From contig JAJRYY010000174.1 in the NCBI GenBank assembly GCA_024275565.1, forward strand, positions 1 to 54,452: a stretch of 54,452 nt of DNA. The letters run 5' to 3'. Positions 34,642-43,931 of this stretch are shown piece after piece. Under the pieces are notes generated by a model, which was given only the letters and a program-made list of their open reading frames with translations, searched no databases and was not told where the DNA came from. Both the position numbers and the translations under genes were made by a program. Numbering within the stretch: the stretch's first letter is position 1; every line of letters starts with the position of its first letter. This DNA is from Planctomycetota bacterium (GTDB taxonomy: Bacteria > Planctomycetota > Phycisphaerae > UBA1845).

Positions 34642-36255
34642 ATGCCTATACTCGTGCGAAACATCCGATTGAACCTCGATGAGCCTGAGATCGTTCTGCT
34701 TGATCGACTTGCGAGGCGGCTTCGCGTACCCGCTGAGGCGATCCGTACCTATTCGTCTGTTCGGCGATCGCTTGATGCTCGGCGTGCTGGTGAAATTCAC
34801 TGGATCTATCATGTTGAAGTGGCGCTGAATGGTGGTTTGGCGGATGAAAAAATTGCGCTTGGGCGTGCGGGTGTGAAGAATGCTGTTCTGCTTGCGATGC
34901 GCCCTGTTGAAGCGGTGACGCCCGGTGATGAGCCGCTGGAGGAACAGCCGGTGGTGGTTGGTTTTGGACCTGCGGGTATGTTTGCTGCGCTGCGACTGGT
35001 GGAATATGGTCATCGCCCGATCGTGCTGGAGCGTGGTGTGGATGTGCGACGACGCCACAAGGATATTCTGCAGACGTTTTATCGCGACCATGTCTTCAAC
35101 CCGCAGTCGAACCTGCTCTATGGTGAGGGGGGTGCTGGGACGTATAGCGATGGGAAGTTGTATACGAGGACGAGCGATCCTCTGAAGGATACGGTGCTTC
35201 ATTGGCTTTATCGCTTCGGTGCGGATCCGTCGATCCTTGTGGATGCTCGTCCGCACATTGGAAGCGATCGTCTGCCTACGATTTGTCGCCGCATCCGCGA
35301 ACACATTATCGAGCGTGGCGGGGAGGTCCGTTTCGAGTCGCAACTTCAGGATGTGCGAATCGAAGAGGGAGTCCTCACGGGGATCAGGATCAACGATGCG
35401 TGGCGAAAGACCGGTCCTGTGTTGCTCGCGACTGGGCATTCCGCCCGGGATACGATGCGGATGCTCTATGAGCGTGGCGTGGGGTTCGAGCCGCGTCCGT
35501 TTCAGATCGGCGTTCGGATCGAACACCCGCAGGAACTCGTGAACCGGTGGCAGTATAGCTCCGACTGCGACCATCCCAAGCTCCCGCCTGCGGAGTACCA
35601 TGTTGTCGCGAAAGGTGCGGGTGGAAATCAAAAAGATTGCTACAGCTTCTGCATGTGCCCAGGGGGTGTGATTCTGCCGACGAATGAAGACCATGGGCTG
35701 ATCGCCACGAACGGAGCAAGCCGGTCGAAACGTGGGAGCAAATTCGCGAACAGTGGGCTGGTGATGACGATTCCGCCTCAGGGTCTCGGGGGTGATGCCC
35801 TTGCAGGGCTGGTGATGCAGAGGAAGTGGGAAGCGAAAGCGTATGAGGCGACGGGTGGCACGTACCGCGTCCCTGCACAGCGTGCTTCAGATATGATCCT
35901 CGGAAAAAAGTCCGACGGTCGCCTGGAGACGAGCTATCCGTTCGGGGGAGAGTGGTGCGACATCCGCGAACTGCTTCCGCCCGAGTGTGCTGTGGCGATA
36001 GCGAAGGCGCTCGATATTCTGCAGAAGAAGATGCCGGGGTTCGGCGGGGGGGATGCGATTGTGACAGCTCCGGAGACACGGGCCAGCTCTCCGGTGCGGA
36101 TCCCGAGAGATCCTGATCGCCGGACAGCCTTGAACGTCGATCAGCTTTATCCCTGCGGGGAAGGTGCCGGTTATGCGGGTGGGATCGTTAGTGCAGCCGT
36201 GGACGGAATTAAATCTGCAAATGCGCTGATACAACGTTACCGCCAGCCCCGATAG
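34642..36255 (+). CDS. FAD-dependent oxidoreductase of the uncharacterised YtfP/PIRSF038984-like group
   Basis: A 537-residue flavoprotein. An N-terminal domain of about 95 residues (MPILVRNIRLNLDEPEIVLL) precedes the dinucleotide motif VVGFGPAGMFAALRLVE. Further recognisable blocks are LLYGEGGAGTYSDGKLYTR, ATGHSARDTMRMLYERGV, and the C-terminal YPCGEGAGYAGGIVSAAVDG, which binds the FAD. This layout is typical of a widespread family with unknown substrate. The ATG at 34642 has AGGA about nine bases upstream. In the 239-bp gap before it, towards the amidohydrolase, a 19-bp direct repeat (34483 and 34502, core GGCTGCGCAYATGCTTC) is present. Confidence 0.85.
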   Translation: MPILVRNIRLNLDEPEIVLLDRLARRLRVPAEAIRTYSSVRRSLDARRAGEIHWIYHVEVALNGGLADEKIALGRAGVKNAVLLAMRPVEAVTPGDEPLEEQPVVVGFGPAGMFAALRLVEYGHRPIVLERGVDVRRRHKDILQTFYRDHVFNPQSNLLYGEGGAGTYSDGKLYTRTSDPLKDTVLHWLYRFGADPSILVDARPHIGSDRLPTICRRIREHIIERGGEVRFESQLQDVRIEEGVLTGIRINDAWRKTGPVLLATGHSARDTMRMLYERGVGFEPRPFQIGVRIEHPQELVNRWQYSSDCDHPKLPPAEYHVVAKGAGGNQKDCYSFCMCPGGVILPTNEDHGLIATNGASRSKRGSKFANSGLVMTIPPQGLGGDALAGLVMQRKWEAKAYEATGGTYRVPAQRASDMILGKKSDGRLETSYPFGGEWCDIRELLPPECAVAIAKALDILQKKMPGFGGGDAIVTAPETRASSPVRIPRDPDRRTALNVDQLYPCGEGAGYAGGIVSAAVDGIKSANALIQRYRQPR

Positions 36256-36386
36256 CGGTTTTCGGATGTGATGTCGAGGCGACCAGAACTTACAACAATC
36301 CACAACACGGGTCTGCTCACGAGCTGTGAAGAAGCTATGATAGGTCCGTGTGGTCACCTACCTGATGAACATAGGAGGACTCAAGC

Positions 36387-37451
36387 TTGTATGCGGTTGA
36401 GCTGGACAATGTCACAAAACGCTACGGTCAGCAGTTGGCTGTCGATGATCTTTCCCTGCGGGTTCCGACCGGGTCGGTGTATGGTTTTATCGGACCCAAC
36501 GGATCCGGGAAATCCACAACGCTGCGGATGATTATGCGGATCATCTATCCCAACACCGGCGACATCCGCGTCCTCGGCGGGGCGCTCGTCGGAGCCGGTC
36601 AGAACGCCGATCGTGTCGGATATCTTCCGGAAGAACGTGGTCTTTATAAGATCATGCGGGTCAACGAAATTCTTCGCTTTTTCGCGGAGCTGAAAGGTTG
36701 TTCTGTCTCCAGCAAGGACATTCAGGACTGGCTGGATCGGATGCAACTCAGCGACTGCGGGAACAAGAAGATCGACGCGCTCTCCAAGGGGATGGCGCAG
36801 AAAATCCAGTTCATCGGCGCGGTCATTGGCAATCCCGAACTGATTATTCTCGATGAACCGTTCACGGGACTCGATCCGGTCAATGCCAACCTCCTCCGCG
36901 ACATCATCCTCGAACTGCAGCGGGACGGCGCGACCATTATCCTCAGCACGCACGATATGAGCGTTGCGGAAAAAATGTGCGATGGGATATTCATGATTTT
37001 CAAGGGCAAAAAAGTGCTCGACGGATCGCTCAACGAGATACAGGCCACTTATGGCGACGACACGGTGCGTGTCCGGATCGATACGAATGGTACTCCGATT
37101 GGCGCTGCTCCGTCTGACGGCGTCCAGATGGACGGCATGCAGGTTGACTGTGTTCAGATTGACGGTGTGCCCGGTGTCGCGAGTGTCAGTGATTTTGGTC
37201 AATATCAGGAGCTGCGGATCGAGCAGAAGGCTGACACTCAGGATGTGCTTGCGAACCTTATGAAACTGGGACGGGTCAGACATTTTGAACTGGCCAGGCC
37301 ATCCCTGCATGACATTTTCATTCGCATCGCCGGACCGGAGGGAGCGGAAGCTCAGGAGAAGTCGATGGGAAGCGGGTCGAGGGGTAGCGGGTCGATGGGA
37401 AGCGACAGTACTGACGACGCCGGCGACCTGCAGGAGGTGTCTCGTGCATAA
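36387..37451 (+). CDS. ABC transporter ATP-binding protein (NatA-like)
   Basis: A 354-residue ABC ATPase with Walker A GPNGSGKSTTL, Q-loop GYLPEERGLY, signature LSKGMAQKIQFIGA, Walker B LIILDEPFTGLDP and the switch His in STHDMSVAEKM. The GYLPEERGLY segment is typical of the NatA/YhaQ exporter group. The C-terminal extension contains DGVQMDGMQVDCVQIDG and Gly/Ser units from in-frame repeats. The start is TTG 36387 with AGGAGG at eight bases; no in-frame ATG is close. It overlaps the permease gene by eight bases. The substrate is unknown (sodium or a drug-like compound by analogy). Confidence 0.88.
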   Translation: MYAVELDNVTKRYGQQLAVDDLSLRVPTGSVYGFIGPNGSGKSTTLRMIMRIIYPNTGDIRVLGGALVGAGQNADRVGYLPEERGLYKIMRVNEILRFFAELKGCSVSSKDIQDWLDRMQLSDCGNKKIDALSKGMAQKIQFIGAVIGNPELIILDEPFTGLDPVNANLLRDIILELQRDGATIILSTHDMSVAEKMCDGIFMIFKGKKVLDGSLNEIQATYGDDTVRVRIDTNGTPIGAAPSDGVQMDGMQVDCVQIDGVPGVASVSDFGQYQELRIEQKADTQDVLANLMKLGRVRHFELARPSLHDIFIRIAGPEGAEAQEKSMGSGSRGSGSMGSDSTDDAGDLQEVSRA

Positions 37452-38940
37452 GGTACTGATCGTCGCAAAACGTGAATATCTGGCAGCCGTCAAGAGCAAG
37501 GCGTTCATTCTGACCATGACGATGATGCCGTTGCTCATGGTTGGCGGACTGATTCTCGAAAAAGTGATGCGAAATCGAAGCGACGTGTCCGTCAAGCGTA
37601 TCGCGGTCATCGATCGGTCGGGTGAGATTTTTGACACGCTCAACATCGCCGCCCAGCAGCGGAATGCCAACGACATTTTCGAGGAACTATCTGATCCTGC
37701 AGGGTCTGATGCGGATGCGGACGATGCGACCGGGTCCGAAACTGCGGAGAAAAAGGCGCCAAGACAAATCGCTCCGACCTACGTTCTCGAACGTGTCGAA
37801 CCGGCTGAGGATCGGACGACCCAGCTATTTGAGCTTTCCAATCGTGTGCGAAAGGGTGAGCTGTTTGCCTTCATAGATATCGGTCCGAACGTACTCGACA
37901 CGGGCAACAACGCTTCCTCCGGAGACAGTGCTACAAAAGATGGTGCTACAAAAGATGGTGCTACAAAAGATGGTGCTACAGGTGGCGGCGTGGAGGATGG
38001 CGGTGTTGAGGATGGCGGTGTTGAGGAAGACGCGACGGCTGCGGTTCGGTATTTTTCCAACACGCCCACCTACCGCAACATTCGTCGCTGGTTGAGGGTT
38101 CCGCTGACCAGTGCGATTCACGCGTGGCGGTTCAGGGAAGCCGGGCTTGACCCTTCGACGGTGCAATGGGCATTGAAATCGACGCAGGTGGACAATCTCG
38201 AGCTGCTACGCCGCGATGAGACCAGTGGTGAGATTGTGAAAGCTGAGAAAATCAGCGACGTCACGAGTTTCATCATCCCGATGATTATGATGATGATGCT
38301 CTTCGCCGTCATCATGACCGGAGCAGCCCCTCTGATTCAAAGTGTGCTCGAGGAAAAAACGCAGCGGATCGCGGAAGTCCTGCTGGCGATGGTGACGCCG
38401 TTCCAGTGGATGCTTGGCAAACTGCTCGGAAGCGTGGCTGTCTCACTGACCATCGTAACGGTCTACTTCATCGGAGGTGCCATATTCGCCGATCGCCATG
38501 ACGCGCTGCAAATGGTCCCATTCCATCTGATCGGGTGGTTCGCTGCCTATCAGGTCATTGCGGTCCTCATGTTCGGTTCGATTTTCATTGGTATCGGGGC
38601 TGCCTGCTCCGATCATCGTGAAGCCCAAAGCGCCGTCATGCCGGTCATGATTCTCATCGTGATCCCCATGATGGTCTGGCCGAACGTGATCCGCGAACCT
38701 TCCAGCACCTTCGCATTGGCCCTCTCACTATTTCCCCCCACGACCCCGATGCTCATGCTGGTCCGTCAATCGGTTCCCCCCGGAATCCCCTTGTGGCAGC
38801 CCATTTTGGGGCTTATCCTCTCGCTTTTAACGACGATTCTGTTTATCTTCGCAGCCTCCAGGGTGTTCCGCGTGGGCATTCTTATGCAGGGCAAAGGTGC
38901 GGGGTTCAAAGACATGTTGCGATGGGTGCTTAAAGGATGA
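37444..38940 (+). CDS. ABC-2 type exporter permease (NatB-like)
   Basis: A 498-residue membrane protein: one N-terminal helix (about 20-37), a large extracytoplasmic region (about 40-270) and a cluster of five or six helices (about 275-490), the layout of NatB/YhaP permeases. The outside loop contains three 15-bp repeats encoding DGATK and three encoding EDGGV, a clear in-frame expansion. The GTG start at 37444 has AGGAGGTG just upstream and lies inside the end of the ATPase gene; an in-frame upstream extension is not needed. It overlaps the next gene by ATGA. Confidence 0.86.
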   Translation: MHKVLIVAKREYLAAVKSKAFILTMTMMPLLMVGGLILEKVMRNRSDVSVKRIAVIDRSGEIFDTLNIAAQQRNANDIFEELSDPAGSDADADDATGSETAEKKAPRQIAPTYVLERVEPAEDRTTQLFELSNRVRKGELFAFIDIGPNVLDTGNNASSGDSATKDGATKDGATKDGATGGGVEDGGVEDGGVEEDATAAVRYFSNTPTYRNIRRWLRVPLTSAIHAWRFREAGLDPSTVQWALKSTQVDNLELLRRDETSGEIVKAEKISDVTSFIIPMIMMMMLFAVIMTGAAPLIQSVLEEKTQRIAEVLLAMVTPFQWMLGKLLGSVAVSLTIVTVYFIGGAIFADRHDALQMVPFHLIGWFAAYQVIAVLMFGSIFIGIGAACSDHREAQSAVMPVMILIVIPMMVWPNVIREPSSTFALALSLFPPTTPMLMLVRQSVPPGIPLWQPILGLILSLLTTILFIFAASRVFRVGILMQGKGAGFKDMLRWVLKG

Positions 38941-39884
38941 TTTTTGTGCGACACAACACTGCTGGTAACTGGTGCATGGGTGGTTGGGACATGAGTAGCT
39001 GGGATGTTGTTGGCTGGAATGCTGGTGGTTGGGATGTTGGTGGCTGGATGCGGCGTTGTTGCGTGGGTTTCATGCTGTTGGCGATCTGTGCAGTCGCCCA
39101 GGGCGGGGATGTCGCCCAGGCAGGGGATGATGTGGCGTCTGGAAGAGTGATGCCTGCAAGCGCAACGCAGGAAAACGCTCTACCATCAGCCGACAGTGTC
39201 CTCGACAAATACGTCTGGAGTACTGGTGGAACGCAGGGATGGGCTCGTCAGCGTGATCGGATCGCGAAGTATGCCTTGAACATCGTGGATATGGACGTCA
39301 GAGTCGACATCACCGAATATGCCAAGGCTCCCAATCTCTCCTATCGGGAGTTCAAGTCCAAGGGGACGCAGGGATGGGCTGACGGTTTCGATGGTACACT
39401 TTGCTGGGAAACGCATCCGGCGAACGGACCGAGGATCAAAAGTGGCGACGAACGGACGTACGAAATCCGCCGAAGCTCATTCCATCAACCGCTCATGTGG
39501 CGAGACCTGTACGAATCAACAGAGATGGCTGGTGTGGGACAGATTGAACAATACCAATGCTACCAGATCCGTCTGACGCCGCCCGAGGGTGACCCGGATG
39601 TCTGGCATATCGAGAAGGATACCTACCTCCTTCGTGGCCTGGAAACGACCGTTCCGACCATCTCCGGCCCGGTGCAGGTCAAAGCGATTCTTGAGGATTA
39701 TCGCGAAGTTGGCGGCATCCTCTATGCCCACAAGATTCGCCAGCAGGTCTTCATCCGCAAGGACGCTCGAAACGTCGTGATCCGAAAAATGACAATCGAA
39801 TTGCAGTCGATCCAGCAGAACACCGGAATCCCCGACAGCCGCTTCACCCCCCCGAAAACGATCCTCGACCTCGTGAAGGAATAA
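38937..39884 (+). CDS. Exported protein of unknown function, LolA-like size and fold hints
   Basis: As written from ATG 38937 it is 315 residues. The first 37 residues are Trp/Gly-rich repeats (GGWDMSSWDVVGW) that look like a translated tandem repeat, and a good signal peptide (MRRCCVGFMLLAICAVAQG) starts at ATG 39048. The true start may therefore be 39048, although no strong RBS precedes it, while 38937 is coupled to the permease stop by ATGA. The mature part contains LCWETHPANGPRIKSGDE and many beta-type stretches, reminiscent of outer-membrane lipoprotein-sorting protein-like domains; this is a weak call. It probably works with the NatAB-like exporter. Confidence 0.65.
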   Translation: MIFVRHNTAGNWCMGGWDMSSWDVVGWNAGGWDVGGWMRRCCVGFMLLAICAVAQGGDVAQAGDDVASGRVMPASATQENALPSADSVLDKYVWSTGGTQGWARQRDRIAKYALNIVDMDVRVDITEYAKAPNLSYREFKSKGTQGWADGFDGTLCWETHPANGPRIKSGDERTYEIRRSSFHQPLMWRDLYESTEMAGVGQIEQYQCYQIRLTPPEGDPDVWHIEKDTYLLRGLETTVPTISGPVQVKAILEDYREVGGILYAHKIRQQVFIRKDARNVVIRKMTIELQSIQQNTGIPDSRFTPPKTILDLVKE

Positions 39885-39920
39885 CGCCCCACCGCTCCCC
39901 GGCAGGCCTGCAGAGTCGGA

Positions 39921-40946
39921 CTATCGCCCACCGCTTGCAGCAGATGTCCGAATCGCATGGACGATGCGCATGGCATCGACTGTCTCCGGAACATCGTGTA
40001 CACGAACCATCTGCACGCCAGACAGTGCAGCCACTGTGGCACTCGCCAGAGAAGCAGATACACGCGACCGCTCGTCAGGACAGTCCGTCAACCTGCCCAG
40101 AAAAGACTTACGCGACGCCCCCAGCAGCACCGGAAGCCCCTCCGCAACGTACACCCCCAGGTGACCCATCAGCGATACATTCTGTTCAAGCGTTTTTCCA
40201 AAACCGATCCCAGGGTCGATCGCGATTTTGTCGCGCGACAATCCACCAGCCACCAGCGCATCGACGCGATCGCGCAAAAATGCAAGCACATGCTCAACGA
40301 TATCCACACCCTGCCCGACATCCAGGTTTTTCTGCATCGTCCTGGGCTTACCACGCATGTGCATGAGGATGGCATGTGCGCCCGTCTCGCGTGCGAGCGC
40401 GAGCATGTCGGGGTCGTCGCGGAATGCGGAAATGTCGTTGATGATGTCAGCCCCACCCTCGATCGCAAAGGCTGCTACCTTGACCAGACGCGTATCGATC
40501 GAAATGGGCGTGTGCGGATTTCGCCGGCGGATTTCCGGGAGGACGTCTCGCAACCGCCTGATCTGCTCGTCGGCAGACACCGGTTCTGATCCTGGACGCG
40601 TCGATTCAGCTCCAATATCGATGATTCCGACGCCATCAGCCACCATCTGATCGGCGCGGGCGGTCGCATGTTCAGGATCGAGACATTCTCCGCCATCGGA
40701 AAACGAATCGGGCGTCACGTTCAGCACGCCCATCACGATGGGCACACCCGCGAAATCTAGGGTCCCGTGGGCCGTCGACCAGGACGGCGGCGCACTCTGA
40801 GGCAGTGTCATCTCAGGCGGCGTCGTCTCAGGCGGCGTCGTCTCAGGCGGCGTCGTCTCAGGCGGCGTCGTCTCAGGCGGCGTCGTCTCAGGCGGCGTCG
40901 TCACGGGTGGTGTCGTCTCAGGTAGCGTCGTCCGGGATTGCTTCAT
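39921..40946 (-). CDS. folP: Dihydropteroate synthase with a repeat-expanded N-terminus
   Basis: Folate synthesis enzyme joining p-aminobenzoate to the pterin pyrophosphate. The motifs are all present: MGVLNVTPDSFSDGG, DIGAESTRPGSEPV, DIINDISAF, HMRGKPRTMQ, DPGIGFGKT and GASRKSFLGR. The catalytic core starts near residue 55 (LDFAGVPIVMG). Before it lies an extra tail with about seven TTPPE units, from 15-bp DNA repeats at about 40800-40930. ATG 40946 gives 341 residues; an upstream in-frame ATG at 41006 adds 20 more, and neither has an ideal RBS (GAGGT is 13 bases from 40946). It follows ftsH in the same direction. Confidence 0.92.
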   Translation of the reverse strand: MKQSRTTLPETTPPVTTPPETTPPETTPPETTPPETTPPETTPPEMTLPQSAPPSWSTAHGTLDFAGVPIVMGVLNVTPDSFSDGGECLDPEHATARADQMVADGVGIIDIGAESTRPGSEPVSADEQIRRLRDVLPEIRRRNPHTPISIDTRLVKVAAFAIEGGADIINDISAFRDDPDMLALARETGAHAILMHMRGKPRTMQKNLDVGQGVDIVEHVLAFLRDRVDALVAGGLSRDKIAIDPGIGFGKTLEQNVSLMGHLGVYVAEGLPVLLGASRKSFLGRLTDCPDERSRVSASLASATVAALSGVQMVRVHDVPETVDAMRIVHAIRTSAASGGR

Positions 40947-41106
40947 GGGTGACGGACTTACCTCACGGACTAACGTACGATAGCGGGTGCACTCAGCGTA
41001 CGACATGCAACAGGTGTAACGGACGACTTGGCGACAGGTGCAGCGGACGACATCGCAATTACACGGGTGAAACCGTCAATCAGACGCTACACCTGAACAG
41101 CATGCG

Positions 41107-43137
41107 TTAACTTGGTTGTGGCATGGGTCCACCGCCAAGATCCACTTCAGGATCGGGATCGGCAGACACCGGCCGCGCCTGCCCCACCGTTGGCGGTGTG
41201 GCATCGTCCAGCAGATCGGTCACAGAGGGCTTGTTGAGCGTTTCGCCGCGTATCAACATATTGACCTCGTCGGCAGAGAGCGTCTCGTATTTCAACAATG
41301 CCTTCGCGATGGCTTCACCGGCATCTCGATACTCGTCGATGATTTTCCGGGTCTGCCGATAAGCGTCATCGACGATCTTTTTGACCGCCACGTCGATCTT
41401 GGCAGCCGTCTCCTCGGAGTATTGTCGCGGCGTTGCATCCGTCCACGCACCCTGCTCTTCGCCATAAAAGACGAATCCAAGCTCCTCGTTCATACCCCAC
41501 TGAGTCACCATGTTACGCGCAATTTCTGTCGCCTGCTTGATGTCGGAAGATGCACCACTGCTGATCTCATGGCAGTAAACTTCTTCCGCAATTCGACCCC
41601 CCAGGGTCACCCGCAGCGTAGCCGTCAGAAACGCCTCACTGTAAACCATGCGGTCGCGATCGGGGAGCGAAAAGGTGGCTCCGCCCATCGGGCCGCGCGG
41701 AATGATGCTCACCTTGTGCAACGGATCAGAATGCTTCTCGAGCGCTTGAACAAGAGCGTGACCCGCTTCGTGATACGCAACGGTCACCTGATCGCGCTCA
41801 TCCACAACGCGACTCTTCTGAGCACGACCCCAGCGAACCTTGTCACGCGCTTCATCCAGGTCCTCCTGCTCGACATACTCCTTGTCCGTCATGGTCGCAA
41901 TCAACGCCGCCTCGTTGATGATGGCAGCCAGGTCCGCACCGCTGAACGTCGGCGTCCCACGCGCGACCTGACGGAGATCGACCGTCGGTCCCATCTTGAT
42001 CTTGCGGGCGTGGACCTTGAGAATTTCATAACGCCCCTGAACATCCGGCAGAGACACATTGACCTGACGATCGAACCGGCCCGGACGGATCAACGCCGGA
42101 TCAAGCACATCAACCCGGTTGGTAGCTGCCACAACAATGACCTGATCCGAGGTCTCAAAACCATCCATTTCGACCAGAATGGCATTCAGGGTCTGCTCAC
42201 GCTCATCATGCCCCCCACCACCGAAATTTCCGCCACGACGACGACCGACAGCATCAATCTCATCGAGGAAAATGATACATGGGGAATTTTCCTTAGCCTG
42301 CTTGAAAAGGTCGCGAACCCGGGAAGCACCCACGCCGACGAACATCTCGACGAAATCAGAACCACTGATCGAAAAGAACGGAACATCCGCTTCACCGGCA
42401 ATGGCTTTGGCGAGCAGCGTCTTGCCGCATCCGGGCAGTCCAATCAGCAGCACCCCACGCGGAATCCGCCCGCCGAGGCGTTGAAATTTCTTCGGATTCT
42501 TGAGGAATTCAATGAGTTCCCGGACCTCGTCCTTGGCTTCGGCGATCCCGGCGACGTCCGAAAACGTGACGCTGGTATGCTCCTTGCTGAGCACGCGATG
42601 GCGCGATCGGCCAAAATTGCCGAACATCCCCCCCGGCCCGCCGCCTGCACCACGAAGCTGACGAAAAACGACAAAGTACAGAAACGCGAAAATAAGCAAC
42701 CAGGGCAACATGCTCAGCAGAATCGCGACAAACATGCTGTCCTGCTCTTTTGTCAGCTTCGCCCCCGATGCTCGAAGCCAGTCGACAAATTCCTTGTCCA
42801 GAATCGTACCGGGAATCATCACCTTGAATTTCTGCGGCGTATCGACCGGATCGCCCTGCACTTCCTTGCGCGTCCCGAGGATCATCCGATCGTGGAGGAT
42901 GATTTCCTCCAGCGAACCGTTGTCCACATAGGTGTAGAACTGGTCGAGCGTGATTTCCTCACGCGCCTCCATGCTCTGGTTCAGAACCACCACCAGCATG
43001 ATCGCCAAACCCACAAACACCAGCCAGCTCATCACCCCGCGAGACATCTTGGGGCTTGGATCACCACCGGAACGCGGACTCACGCTTGGTTTATTATCAG
43101 ACTTTTTATCAGACTGTTGTCCGTCGTTGTCGCTCAT
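41107..43137 (-). CDS. ftsH: ATP-dependent membrane protease FtsH
   Basis: A 676-residue hexameric membrane protease. Two membrane helices (about residues 36-55 and 133-155) flank a periplasmic domain. The AAA+ domain has Walker [14 protein letters not shown] (the common form is GPPGTGKT), Walker [17 protein letters not shown], an SRH arginine block [12 protein letters not shown] and the pore motif [10 protein letters not shown]. The zinc protease site is [10 protein letters not shown]. The N-terminal 30 residues are charged and cytoplasmic. The start ATG 43137 has AGGA about 13 bases upstream, which is weak. FtsH degrades misassembled membrane proteins and lipid-synthesis enzymes. Downstream folP is probably in the same operon. 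Confidence 0.95.
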   Translation of the reverse strand: MSDNDGQQSDKKSDNKPSVSPRSGGDPSPKMSRGVMSWLVFVGLAIMLVVVLNQSMEAREEITLDQFYTYVDNGSLEEIILHDRMILGTRKEVQGDPVDTPQKFKVMIPGTILDKEFVDWLRASGAKLTKEQDSMFVAILLSMLPWLLIFAFLYFVVFRQLRGAGGGPGGMFGNFGRSRHRVLSKEHTSVTFSDVAGIAEAKDEVRELIEFLKNPKKFQRLGGRIPRGVLLIGLPGCGKTLLAKAIAGEADVPFFSISGSDFVEMFVGVGASRVRDLFKQAKENSPCIIFLDEIDAVGRRRGGNFGGGGHDEREQTLNAILVEMDGFETSDQVIVVAATNRVDVLDPALIRPGRFDRQVNVSLPDVQGRYEILKVHARKIKMGPTVDLRQVARGTPTFSGADLAAIINEAALIATMTDKEYVEQEDLDEARDKVRWGRAQKSRVVDERDQVTVAYHEAGHALVQALEKHSDPLHKVSIIPRGPMGGATFSLPDRDRMVYSEAFLTATLRVTLGGRIAEEVYCHEISSGASSDIKQATEIARNMVTQWGMNEELGFVFYGEEQGAWTDATPRQYSEETAAKIDVAVKKIVDDAYRQTRKIIDEYRDAGEAIAKALLKYETLSADEVNMLIRGETLNKPSVTDLLDDATPPTVGQARPVSADPDPEVDLGGGPMPQPS

Positions 43138-43225
43138 CTATTGGTCACTCATCCTATGCCAACCGTCACAGCACTCTATACCACCCGACACAGCAGCCAT
43201 TCCATACCACGCGTCGCAGCCACGT

Positions 43226-43293
43226 CGTTCACGCCATCCGCACTAATCGATCACGTCATCCGTACAAAACGTTCACGTCATCCGTACTGAAAT
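43226..43293. repeat. 22-24-bp tandem repeat, 3 copies, upstream of ftsH
   Basis: Units with the core CGTTCACGTCATCCGTAC start at 43226, 43248 and 43270. They lie in the 266-bp gap between ftsH and the LptE-like gene, in the presumed ftsH promoter region. No clear promoter hexamers were seen. Confidence 0.7.
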
Positions 43294-43403
43294 CGACGAT
43301 CGGGGGGACCATCCTGATGTCATATTCCCCAAATCGTCCATGACTTTCCCTCAACGCCCATCCTGGACTTTCCCTCGACCACCGTCCTATAATGATAGCC
43401 GCA

Positions 43404-43931
43404 TTACCAGTCCTTTTCCATCCGCTCCACAATCAGCTCAGCCATCCCGTCCAAACCACGCAACATTCCCGTCTCAAACGTCTCTCCGACGGGTTCTATG
43501 TAATTTGATGTAAAAGATTCCCGGCTACGCTCGCGTATCATCTCACCGCTTCGCATATCCTTCCACCGCCAGCTCAGCACGAGGGTGGCGACCATCTCCC
43601 GGGGCAGATCCGTATTAAAGTCATTCCCGACAATCTGCTGCTGCACCGTCAGAATCTCGCCGCTGAGCACGGTATCCGCCCGTGATCGCTCAGAAATGCG
43701 ATAGGGGGTGTCCATTTCGATGCGTTTCACCAGCGCCTCGGTCAACTGGAACTCCAGACCCCGTCGAAACTCCTTCGATTGCAGCATCTCCACATGCACC
43801 GTCTGGATGTCGCTGCGGAACGGCCTATCGGTCGAATATCCGCAACCGCTACCAAGCGTCATCAGGAGCATGGCGACGAAAATCGGGCAAAGCACAGGAA
43901 GGCGGTATTTTCTGTGGTTCTCATGAAACAT
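43404..43931 (-). CDS. lptE: LptE-like outer-membrane lipoprotein
   Basis: A 175-residue lipoprotein. Its signal peptide ends in a lipobox-like LGSGC followed by GYS, the common start of LptE proteins. The body has the LptE-type pattern IQTVHVEMLQSKEFRRGLEF, then LTEALVKRIE, and ends ELIVERMEKDW. LptE plugs and assembles the LPS translocon LptD. ATG 43931 shares a base with the stop of the TPR gene upstream (TAATG), so the two are translationally coupled. An LPS-export role is known for the family; whether this organism makes LPS of the usual type cannot be seen here. Confidence 0.75.
   Translation of the reverse strand: MFHENHRKYRLPVLCPIFVAMLLMTLGSGCGYSTDRPFRSDIQTVHVEMLQSKEFRRGLEFQLTEALVKRIEMDTPYRISERSRADTVLSGEILTVQQQIVGNDFNTDLPREMVATLVLSWRWKDMRSGEMIRERSRESFTSNYIEPVGETFETGMLRGLDGMAELIVERMEKDW

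Noticed and set aside
41116-43290. 724-residue open frame on the plus strand
   Set aside because: It is antisense to ftsH, whose motifs and length are fully convincing. The composition of ftsH leaves the opposite strand open; the translated product shows no recognisable domain.
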